Source of the DNA: Candidatus Magnetomicrobium cryptolimnococcus
Lineage (GTDB): Bacteria; Nitrospirota; Thermodesulfovibrionia; Thermodesulfovibrionales; Magnetobacteriaceae
Assembly: GCA_018606805.1 (NCBI GenBank)
Contig: JAGYWI010000003.1
Coordinates: 186,001-250,000, forward strand
Direction of reading: 5' to 3'
Length of the DNA stretch: 64,000 nucleotides
The notes below the pieces were generated by a model, which had not been told where the DNA came from, did no database searches, and saw nothing but the letters and a program-made list of their open reading frames with translations. Positions within the stretch are counted from its first letter, which is position 1. Every line of letters begins with the position of its first letter. Positions 17,811-25,422 of this stretch are shown piece by piece. Both the position numbers and the translations under genes were made by a program.

Positions 17811-18778
17811 TCATCATCTATATCATCATCTATATTAAGCACAAAATCTTGTAAATCTCTAATTAATTTAATTAAAAACATATTTAAATCAGTTTTAAAA
17901 TTACCATATTTTAGTAACATATCCTCACATTGTTCTAAACTCTTTGTGAGAGTATTATCGTCAATTTTTTGAGTAGCTAAACACATCTCTACAAGAATTT
18001 TTTTTATATAAACTAAATAATATTTGTTCGTCGCATCACCTAATTTATCAATACATTTATTAAACTCAATACGTGCATTTATGTAATCACTCAATAAATA
18101 ATATATATATCCTTTACTGTAATTAATATAATATGAAGAATGACATGCTTCAGCTTTATCTAAAAATTTGAAAATTTCTTCCTTATGTTCTAATAGTGTT
18201 TTTGAGTATGTTCTCCTAAGTACAGTTGCATAATGTTTACATACAAAATATTGTAAACTAGTAGTTTTATTATTTAAAAGTAAAACATTATCTCTACTAT
18301 CTGAATCAATATCTGAATAAATCTCAAGCAAAAGTTCCTTAGAAATTTCACATAATCCAATATTTTGCAAAGCTACAGCCTTCCAATTTTTTACGAGTAG
18401 CTTAAAAAAAACATCTGGACATTCACATTGCGTATCTTTTAATATATTCTCAAATATATTTATACTTTTATAAAATTCACCCATTTCCATTAGTAACCTT
18501 GCAAGTTCATATTGGATATAAAGTTTTTCTTTTTCAGGAAAACCGTTTTTCACTATATTTTCTAAAACCTGCTGTGTTACAATAGGTTCCGATGATAAGA
18601 GATTGTCAAGGCTCTTCTTATTCGTTTCATTCGATGGACTTAAATATTTTGAAATAATAAATCTACGTATCACCATCACTTCGCTTTCTGTATTAGCAGT
18701 CTCAAATGGAATGCACGATAGATACTGTATAATTCCATCCTTAAAATCTCTATCAAAAATATTTATAATACAAAACAT
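17795..18778 (-). CDS. TPR-like helical repeat protein, operon partner of the cyclase fusion
   Basis: 327 residues with a strong ribosome site (GGGGAGG, five bases before ATG). It is all-helical with TPR-like pairs, for example LYIQYELARLLMEMGEFYKS and a later YSKGYIYYLLSDYINARIEF. No catalytic motif, signal peptide or membrane helix is visible, so it is more likely a sensor, scaffold or regulator than an enzyme. The acidic tail (DDDIDDEW) overlaps the start of the cyclase-radical SAM-HD gene by 16 bases, so the two are translationally coupled and probably work as a pair. Base composition matches the partner and is more AT-rich than surrounding genes. Confidence 0.75.
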   Translation of the reverse strand: MFCIINIFDRDFKDGIIQYLSCIPFETANTESEVMVIRRFIISKYLSPSNETNKKSLDNLLSSEPIVTQQVLENIVKNGFPEKEKLYIQYELARLLMEMGEFYKSINIFENILKDTQCECPDVFFKLLVKNWKAVALQNIGLCEISKELLLEIYSDIDSDSRDNVLLLNNKTTSLQYFVCKHYATVLRRTYSKTLLEHKEEIFKFLDKAEACHSSYYINYSKGYIYYLLSDYINARIEFNKCIDKLGDATNKYYLVYIKKILVEMCLATQKIDDNTLTKSLEQCEDMLLKYGNFKTDLNMFLIKLIRDLQDFVLNIDDDIDDEWITL

Positions 18779-18881
18779 CCTATCCTCCCCGTAAAAACAT
18801 TCATCTGTAAAAATGTTTAATAGTTTATCACATTAATTTAATTTTTTTACTTAACAAATGATACAAAATAAGGTTTTATCT

Positions 18882-18999
18882 ACATTCCGCACCCCTATTA
18901 AAAATCATTATTTTTAATAAGTTATAAAACTTGAATCGGGTTGTGTCAATGCAGTAACTCCTTGAAAATAAAAACAAATTTAAGAGGGATACGGAATGT
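18882..18999. mobile_element. 118-bp MITE-like element with imperfect terminal inverted repeats
   Basis: ACATTCCGCACCCCTATTAA at the left is matched in inverse by TTAAGAGGGATACGGAATGT at the right, about 19 of 24 positions agreeing in total. An inner AT hairpin (ATTAAAAAT / ATTTTTAAT) lies at 18897-18918. It has no coding capacity. Confidence 0.5.
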
Positions 19000-19015
19000 C
19001 GGTTCTATATTACTT

Positions 19016-19060
19016 GCCTCCTGTAACTTAACATACTGTCTAAATTTATGGGGCCATTAT
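19016..19060 (-). repeat. 45-bp IS terminal repeat, right copy
   Basis: Same orientation as 14856-14900 with three substitutions. No transposase sequence is attached here, so it is a solo end or deletion scar. Confidence 0.75.
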
Positions 19061-19162
19061 ATTTTCCCCCGCCATTTTTTTCCTTAACTTAGCTGATGCC
19101 CATTATCCCCTTAGATTTTTTGCTTAAAAGTGTGTTATTATGTTAGCGTTAATTAGGAGGAA

Positions 19163-20065
19163 GTGTTGTATTTACGAACCTTCAACAGTGATTTTTTCAA
19201 GTTTACAATCATTACAGTAAATTTATTGCTTATTGTACTGTTATTTTTAACAGTTATGTATATAATAAGGGACTATTTAACTTTTACGGTTGAAAGTGTC
19301 GTAAGTTCAGTGTCGGTTACAAAAAACGACAATATGCTCAAAGAGGTCAATATTAATGATTATGCGGAGATTGTTACAAAAAATCCATTTGGCATAGAGG
19401 ATGCTGAGTTTTTTCCTCTTACGGCTACTACAAAAAATAGACAAGCAAAAGAGCCATCAAGTACACGTAATTTGATGCTATATGGCACAATATCAGGCGA
19501 TCAGGGGCTTGGCTATGCCGTTATTGCTAAGGCTAACAAAACGCAAGGGATTTTTAGGGTTGGTGAGATGGTCTTTGATGTCGGTATACTTGAAGGTGTT
19601 ACGGCTGATTCCGCTTCTATAGAAGGCGGGATATGGCTTTCCATTATAGACATTTCAAAAGGTGGCGACAAAAGGCAACTACCTACAAAAATGGATGATA
19701 AATCAGACAATGGTACAACAAAAGAACTTGTTAAGCCTGTATCTGATAACGCTTATGTTGTAGATAAGGACATGGTTAAATCCGCCATAGAAAACCCTAA
19801 GCAGCTTATGACGGAGGCACGCCTTTTACCTCGTTACAATAACGGTAAGCAGGAGGGGTTTTATATGAAAGGCATTAAAGCTGGCGGCATCTATGATAGT
19901 TTAGGGCTTAAAGATGGTGATGCTCTTTTAAAAATAAATGACTACGACCTAACGGACCCGGAAAGGGCTCTACAGGCTTTTTCGGCACTACGCGGCGCTA
20001 GTAAAATTGAGTTGAGTGTTCTTCGAAATAGTGAGCATATAACCCTTGATTATGAAATACGCTAA
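19163..20065 (+). CDS. gspC: type II secretion inner-membrane protein GspC
   Basis: 300 residues. One TM helix (about 17-37), a periplasmic HR domain (NPFGIEDAEFFPL then NLMLYGTISGDQGLGYAVI and KTQGIFRVGEMVFD) and a C-terminal PDZ domain (about 215-300; GFYMKGIKAGGIYDSLGLKDGDALLKIN). GspC links the secretin GspD to the inner-membrane platform. The start is non-ATG: GTG at 19163 or TTG at 19166 after AGGAGG; the TTG has the better spacing. It is first in a gspC-D-E-F run. Confidence 0.85.
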   Translation: MLYLRTFNSDFFKFTIITVNLLLIVLLFLTVMYIIRDYLTFTVESVVSSVSVTKNDNMLKEVNINDYAEIVTKNPFGIEDAEFFPLTATTKNRQAKEPSSTRNLMLYGTISGDQGLGYAVIAKANKTQGIFRVGEMVFDVGILEGVTADSASIEGGIWLSIIDISKGGDKRQLPTKMDDKSDNGTTKELVKPVSDNAYVVDKDMVKSAIENPKQLMTEARLLPRYNNGKQEGFYMKGIKAGGIYDSLGLKDGDALLKINDYDLTDPERALQAFSALRGASKIELSVLRNSEHITLDYEIR

Positions 20066-20091
20066 ATGGGATATGTGCGGGATATAATATT

Positions 20092-22383
20092 ATGAAACAT
20101 ATTACTAAATTAGTATTAATTGCTGTATTAATGTTTGTTGTTGTTGGTTATGGTTATGCCTATGCAGAAGGTAAAAATAGTGCACCTATTTCTAAAAAGG
20201 ACTCGCCAATTACCGTTACTGCCAAAAACGACGAGCGTGTCTCTTTTAACTTTGTAGATGTGGAGCTTTCCGCCCTTACTAAGTTTATTAGCGATATTAC
20301 GCGGAAAAACATTATCTTTGATGACCAATTTAAAGGGAAAATCACCATAGTAGCCCCTGAGCCCTTGAGTGTTTCGGAGGCTTTTAAGCTATTTACCTCT
20401 ATTTTAGAATTAAAAAGTTACGCTGTCATACCATCTGGCAAAAATACGTATAAAATAGTCCCTATGAAGTTAGCTAAGGAGATGGGTATTAGCGTAACTC
20501 AGGAGTTAGATACGGCTATTGATGAAAACTACGCAGCACGCTTAATTGAACTTAAACACCTATCCGAGGAAGATGCCATAAGCTTTCTGCGCCCGCTTGT
20601 CTCTAAAAACGGCTATATCAAGGACTTTGGGCCACGAAACATGCTTCTTATCATGGACTCAACACCCAACATTGACCGGATTTTACAGCTTATGGATATG
20701 ATAGATACACCATCTGAGACGGCCTACCCGGAAATCATCAAACTCAACTACGCTAGCGCTAAAAACGTGGCAGCCATCATAAACGAGGGACTCAAAGGGG
20801 GGCTTGTTGGCGCTGATAAAAAAACCGCCGGCTCTATTAGACAAGGCGTATACGTTGTAGACGATACGCGGCTTAACGCACTCATACTCTTTGGACCGGA
20901 GACAGAGCGAGAGCCTATTAAAAAATTAATCACTATGTTAGATACACCAACGCCGGAAGCACAGGGCAATATTAACGTCTATTTCCTTGAAAATGCCGAT
21001 GCCGTTGAGCTTGCCGGGGTTTTAGAAAAACTTATTACTAAAAGTACTACAGCTAGCAGCACTAGTGCTAAAAACACCGAAACAGACGCTAAAACTAAAC
21101 AACAAAAACCATTCAAACAGGCAAGCGATATTTTCATAACCCCAGATGAGGCCACTAATTCTCTTTTAATAGTAGCCCCACCGTCTGACTACAGGTCTAT
21201 TTTAGAGGTCATTAAGAAACTCGATAAGCGCAGAAAACAGGTCTTCGTTGAGGCTATGATTATGGAAGTCTCCCTTGAGGGCATCATGGAGCTTGGCACT
21301 AAGTGGCGCGGGGCAGCTAAAAGTAATGGCAAACCGATTTTCATCTCAGGCGTTGGCTCCATAGATTCCTCCTCGGTTGAACAAATCCTGACCGGCTTGG
21401 GTGGCTTTTCAGTAGGTGGGATGGGTAATTTCATGGACGTTAGCTACACTACTACTAACTCCGACGGCACTACGGAGACACACACACTAACAGCCCCCGG
21501 CTATGCCGTGCTTTTTAGCGCTAAGGAGTTTCGCGGTGTACTTAACGTGCTATCTACGCCCCAGATTCTAACTTCCGATAACCAAGAAGCTGAAATCGTC
21601 GTTGGTGAAAACGTCCCATTTATTACCAAACGCGAGGCTAACCCAAGCAGCGACACCTCTGTCTTTAGTACAATAGAAAGAAAAGATGTTGGCATAAAGC
21701 TTACGATAACACCACAGATTACCGAAGGGGATTACGTCAAGCTTGACATATATCAGGAAATCTCTAACGTTAAGGACCAGTCAACGGAAATACTTATCTC
21801 CGTAGGACCTACGACAACCAAGCGCTCAACGAAAACCTCCGTCGTCGTTAAGGATAAACAAACGGTCGTTATCGGTGGCTTGATTGAAGAAAAACGCTAT
21901 AAATCGATAACTAAGGTGCCCGTCCTTGGGGATATTCCGGGGCTTGGGTGGCTTTTTAAAACAAAGGGGGATGAGAAGGCTAAAATCAACTTGATGGTGT
22001 TTCTAACCCCTTACGTTATTGAAGATGCTAAGGAGCTAAACGAGCTTACTAAGAGAAAGGTTGTTGATACTAAAGAGCAAGACTTGCAAAAAGAAGATAA
22101 GAAAACAAACAAAGAAGAAACTACTAAAACTAATAAATATAATACTGCTTCTAATAACAACAAAATCGGTACTCGTCTCTTGGTTGAGTTCGTTGACGGT
22201 GTTAGCACGGAGACAGCCATTGAGATTATAGAGCAAGCTGGCACTTTAGTTGTAAGTCGCTACGGTGAGCGAGAGTTGTACCTTGTACAGCTAAAGCCCG
22301 GCGTTTCCATCGTTGATGCCCAAGAAAGCCTTGAAGCCAACCCAGAGGTTAAGGTTGCCGAACCACAACGTGATATGCAATAA
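20092..22383 (+). CDS. gspD: type II secretion secretin GspD with extra C-terminal inhibitor-like domain
   Basis: 763 residues. Signal peptide (about 1-25), N0 domain (SFNFVDVELSALTKFI), N1-N3 modules, then the secretin barrel with VLNVLSTPQILTSDNQEAEI, VGENVPFI and VPVLGDIPGLGWLF. It forms the outer-membrane channel for folded proteins. After a lysine/threonine-rich linker, the last 75 residues or so (about 685-763: LLVEFVDGVSTETAIEII .. VSRYGERELYLVQL .. AQESLEANPEVKVAEP) resemble the inhibitor I9 / fervidolysin-type prodomain of subtilases, which is not part of a usual secretin. Secretin identity is firm; the tail call is by motif only. Confidence 0.92.
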   Translation: MKHITKLVLIAVLMFVVVGYGYAYAEGKNSAPISKKDSPITVTAKNDERVSFNFVDVELSALTKFISDITRKNIIFDDQFKGKITIVAPEPLSVSEAFKLFTSILELKSYAVIPSGKNTYKIVPMKLAKEMGISVTQELDTAIDENYAARLIELKHLSEEDAISFLRPLVSKNGYIKDFGPRNMLLIMDSTPNIDRILQLMDMIDTPSETAYPEIIKLNYASAKNVAAIINEGLKGGLVGADKKTAGSIRQGVYVVDDTRLNALILFGPETEREPIKKLITMLDTPTPEAQGNINVYFLENADAVELAGVLEKLITKSTTASSTSAKNTETDAKTKQQKPFKQASDIFITPDEATNSLLIVAPPSDYRSILEVIKKLDKRRKQVFVEAMIMEVSLEGIMELGTKWRGAAKSNGKPIFISGVGSIDSSSVEQILTGLGGFSVGGMGNFMDVSYTTTNSDGTTETHTLTAPGYAVLFSAKEFRGVLNVLSTPQILTSDNQEAEIVVGENVPFITKREANPSSDTSVFSTIERKDVGIKLTITPQITEGDYVKLDIYQEISNVKDQSTEILISVGPTTTKRSTKTSVVVKDKQTVVIGGLIEEKRYKSITKVPVLGDIPGLGWLFKTKGDEKAKINLMVFLTPYVIEDAKELNELTKRKVVDTKEQDLQKEDKKTNKEETTKTNKYNTASNNNKIGTRLLVEFVDGVSTETAIEIIEQAGTLVVSRYGERELYLVQLKPGVSIVDAQESLEANPEVKVAEPQRDMQ

Positions 22384-22407
22384 CACCCATTGATACATAA
22401 AGTATAG

Positions 22408-23922
22408 ATGAAGGATAATGAACAGATACAATTAGATGCCATTGATTTGTCTCTACTTAAAACCCTGCCATTGAGTTTTACAAAGGGTAACCTAGCACTA
22501 CCCGTAAGAAAGGAAAATGGCAAACTAATAGGGCTTGCTGCAAATGCTCAAGGGGTTTTTGCTTTAAAAGAAATAGCCGAAAAGGACGGTCTTTCTTTTG
22601 AACCAATTAAAATGGAGGAAACTGCCTTACTTGAGCTAATAAACCGAGCCTACGGGATGGTTGGCTCAGCTGAAGAGGTTATGGGTAACATCGTCGGTGA
22701 GGACTTAGAATCGGTAGCCACAGAGTTTGAATCCCCAAAGGATATTTTAGAGCTTACCGAAGATGCCCCCATCATTAGACTTTTAAATGCCCTCTTGCAG
22801 CAAGCTGTAAAGGAAAATGCCTCAGATATTCACATCGAACCATACGAAAAAGACATGCTTGTCAGGCTTCGCGTAGATGGTATGTTAAAAAAAGCCCTTA
22901 CACCCCCTAAACTCATACAAGATGCCCTCATTAGCAGAATCAAAATCATGTCAAACCTCGATATATCAGAAAAGCGACTGCCTCAAGATGGCCGAATACG
23001 CCTATTAATCGGCGGCAAGGACATAGACATACGTGTGTCCATCATACCGTCCGTCTACGGTGAGCGCGCCGTGCTAAGACTTCTTGATAGAAAAAAAGGC
23101 CTTATAAGCCTATCCTCTGTCGGCATGCTCCAAGACGAGGAACTTATCTTTAAACAATTATTAAATAACCCCCACGGCATTATCTTAGTAACAGGCCCAA
23201 CCGGTAGCGGCAAAACCACTACCTTATATGCCGCCCTAAACACAATCCACACAGAAGACAAAAACATCATAACCGTAGAAGACCCCGTTGAATACCAAAT
23301 AAAAGGCATCGGGCAAATCAACATAAACACTAAAATAGGGCTAACCTTTGCCTCCGGCTTACGCTCCATATTGCGCCACGACCCAGACGTCATCATGGTT
23401 GGCGAAATCCGCGACCTCGAAACCGCTGAAATAGCCATCCAAGCCTCACTAACAGGCCACCTAGTCCTTAGCACACTGCACACAAACGACGCCCCCTCTG
23501 CCATAACACGCCTCATAGATATGGGTATCGAGCCCTTTCTACTGGCCTCTTCACTTTCTTGTGTTGTAGCCCAACGCCTCTTAAGAAACATCTGCCCATA
23601 CTGCCGTAAGCCCTACCAACCCCTTGCTATTGAAGCTGAATACTTCAACCCCCCGCCCCCTGCACTTTACCGCGGTAGCGGCTGCCACTACTGTAATCAC
23701 ACCGGCTACATGGGTAGAACCGCTATCTTTGAACTATTACAAGTAAATAGCCACATAACACAGCTAATAAATAGAGGTATTAACGCCCAAGTAATCAAGG
23801 AAGAGGCTATAAAAAACGGTATGCGCCCCCTTCGCTCCTCCGGCTTACATAAAGCCGCCACAGGCATAACAACACTTGCCGAGGTTATGCGCGTAACCCA
23901 AACCGACTATGCCAGTATATAA
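22408..23922 (+). CDS. gspE: type II secretion ATPase GspE
   Basis: 504 residues. N-terminal N1E-like domain, then the hexameric ATPase: Asp box (ASDIHIEPYEKD), Walker A GPTGSGKTTTLYA at about 262, Walker B region HDPDVIMVGEIRDLETA and His box TGHLVLSTLHTNDA. The CM domain carries four zinc-binding cysteines (CPYC near 395 and CHYC further on). It powers pseudopilus assembly through GspF. The start lies 24 bases after gspD, and the end overlaps gspF by 14 bases. Confidence 0.95.
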   Translation: MKDNEQIQLDAIDLSLLKTLPLSFTKGNLALPVRKENGKLIGLAANAQGVFALKEIAEKDGLSFEPIKMEETALLELINRAYGMVGSAEEVMGNIVGEDLESVATEFESPKDILELTEDAPIIRLLNALLQQAVKENASDIHIEPYEKDMLVRLRVDGMLKKALTPPKLIQDALISRIKIMSNLDISEKRLPQDGRIRLLIGGKDIDIRVSIIPSVYGERAVLRLLDRKKGLISLSSVGMLQDEELIFKQLLNNPHGIILVTGPTGSGKTTTLYAALNTIHTEDKNIITVEDPVEYQIKGIGQININTKIGLTFASGLRSILRHDPDVIMVGEIRDLETAEIAIQASLTGHLVLSTLHTNDAPSAITRLIDMGIEPFLLASSLSCVVAQRLLRNICPYCRKPYQPLAIEAEYFNPPPPALYRGSGCHYCNHTGYMGRTAIFELLQVNSHITQLINRGINAQVIKEEAIKNGMRPLRSSGLHKAATGITTLAEVMRVTQTDYASI

Positions 23923-25078
23923 GTACAAAGGTTTTACCTCCAAAGGCCGACCCAAAAACGGCTCCATAGAGGCAGATAGCATAGCCGACGCTACTAAAAT
24001 CCTTAAAGGTAAAGCCATTTACCCAACTGTTATAAATGAGGATAGCGAACTACAACGTCCACTTTTTAGAGTTACAAACAAAGCCGTCAACCTTGAGCAG
24101 ATAACCCGCCAACTGGCCATACTGGCCACATCAGGCGTGCCTATAATAGACGGCATAAAGGTGCTTGCAGAAGAGGAAAAAGGCGTTATTAAAAAAGTGC
24201 TCGTTGGTATACGTGAACGGCTCGCCGAAGGCGCAGACCTCGCACGCACACTTGCGGATTTTCCGACAATATTTCCACCTTTTTATATAAATATGGTAGA
24301 AGCCGGCCAAGCCGGCGGCCGCCTTGGAGAAGTCCTTGAAAACCTATCCGTATTCCTTGAAACTACCGAAGAACTTAAATCACGCATTAAAACAGCCGCA
24401 GTCTACCCGATTTTTATGTTGATGGTTGGCACCGTTGTGCTATTTTTCGTGTTTGTATACGTAGTACCTAAAATTACTAAAATATTTGCAGACTCCGGCC
24501 ACCCTCTGCCATTTATTACAAAAGTGCTTATTACACTTAGTACATTTATGCAAAACTACTGGTGGCTTCTAATACTTATTTTGCTAACCGCTATATATTT
24601 TATTAAAGTTCTATATAAAAAACACGAAAAAACCTTTGGTATACTCCTAAACCGTATTCCAATACTAAATACCCTATACTGCGCACGATTTATGAAAACT
24701 ACCGGCTTTCTGCTTGAAAGCGGAGTGCCTATGCTAAAGACTTTAAAACTGTCATCATTAGCTATCGGTAACAAATACCTTGAGTGCCACGTCCTTGAAT
24801 GCGAAAAAAAAGTAGCCGAAGGCGCCCCTCTGTCGTTTAGCCTTACAGCCTTCTCCCCCCTCTTAAGACAAATAATACAAACAGGTCAAAAAAGCGGCAA
24901 ACTCCCACAAATGCTCTTAAAGGCAGCCGATTCATACGAAAAAAACTTCCAAGAACAGGTGCGTAGATACCTCAATTACTTAGAACCTACTATGATATTG
25001 ATTATGGGTCTTATTGTTGGATTTATCGTCTTTAGCGTGCTGATGCCTATATTCGAACTTAATCAGTTGATAAAGTAA
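23909..25078 (+). CDS. gspF: type II secretion platform protein GspF
   Basis: 389 residues, inner-membrane platform protein. N-terminal YKYKGFTSKGRPKNGSIEADS, two GspF cytoplasmic domains (each with a LA.L..SGVP or LL.SGVPM motif and a GQ.GG/GQKSGK turn) and three TM segments (about 165-190, 215-235, 360-385). It overlaps gspE by 14 bases. No pseudopilin or GspL/M genes follow; a repeat and a tRNA come next, so the rest of the system must lie elsewhere. Confidence 0.95.
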   Translation: MPVYKYKGFTSKGRPKNGSIEADSIADATKILKGKAIYPTVINEDSELQRPLFRVTNKAVNLEQITRQLAILATSGVPIIDGIKVLAEEEKGVIKKVLVGIRERLAEGADLARTLADFPTIFPPFYINMVEAGQAGGRLGEVLENLSVFLETTEELKSRIKTAAVYPIFMLMVGTVVLFFVFVYVVPKITKIFADSGHPLPFITKVLITLSTFMQNYWWLLILILLTAIYFIKVLYKKHEKTFGILLNRIPILNTLYCARFMKTTGFLLESGVPMLKTLKLSSLAIGNKYLECHVLECEKKVAEGAPLSFSLTAFSPLLRQIIQTGQKSGKLPQMLLKAADSYEKNFQEQVRRYLNYLEPTMILIMGLIVGFIVFSVLMPIFELNQLIK

Positions 25079-25109
25079 GGAAAAAAGAAAAAGAAAAAAA
25101 AGATAGAGT

Positions 25110-25185
25110 ATGCGGGGGAAAACCTTTTTTGACAAAAAGGGTGCGGAGGCGCACCTCCCTGTTCTTCCCCCTTTTCTTCTATCTT
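25110..25185. terminator. family A compound hairpin after gspF
   Basis: GCGGGGGAAAACC pairs loosely with GTTCTTCCCCC, enclosing an inner GGTGCG-GAGG-CGCACC hairpin. A purine tract precedes it and a pyrimidine tract (CTTTTCTTCTATC) follows. Position directly after the gsp operon suits a terminator. Confidence 0.55.
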
Positions 25186-25266
25186 TACATTTTTTTCAAT
25201 TCAGCTAAAAACTGATTAAAAAATAGTTTATTTAAAAAAATATATATGTTATAATGCTTAAATGTT

Positions 25267-25340
25267 GGCGGTGTAGCTCAGGAGGTTAGAGCATGCGGCT
25301 CATATCCGCAGTGTCCGGGGTTCGAATCCCTGCACCGCCA
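25267..25340 (+). tRNA. tRNA-Met (anticodon CAT), elongator-like
   Basis: 74 bases fold as a cloverleaf: acceptor GGCGGTG / CACCGCC, D arm GCTC..GAGC, anticodon stem TGCGG / CCGCA with loop CTCATAT (anticodon CAT), T arm CGGGG-TTCGAAT-CCCTG and discriminator A. G1-C72 pairing excludes an initiator. tRNA-Ile with lysidine cannot be fully excluded. CCA is not encoded. Confidence 0.95.
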
Positions 25341-25422
25341 TGTCTATTAAGATTTTTGACTACTTTCATCCGACCTTCTAAAAAAAATTATGAAAATATG
25401 TTAAGATTAGTGCTCTAAATAT

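Larger units (their letters stand above)
18779..19162. other. 384-base divergent intergenic region
   Basis: This gap separates the TPR-cyclase operon (leftward) from gspC (rightward) and must hold both promoters. It contains a MITE-like element at 18882-18999 and the second IS terminal repeat at 19016-19060, followed by a scrap of family A repeat (TTTTCCCCCGCC). I see no gene and no promoter good enough to call. Confidence 0.6.

Noticed and set aside
23055-23591. 178-residue minus-strand ORF opposite gspE
   Set aside because: Antisense shadow of the conserved ATPase core.
25267-25340. Initiator tRNA-fMet
   Set aside because: The first pair is G1-C72, whereas bacterial initiators have an unpaired 1-72.
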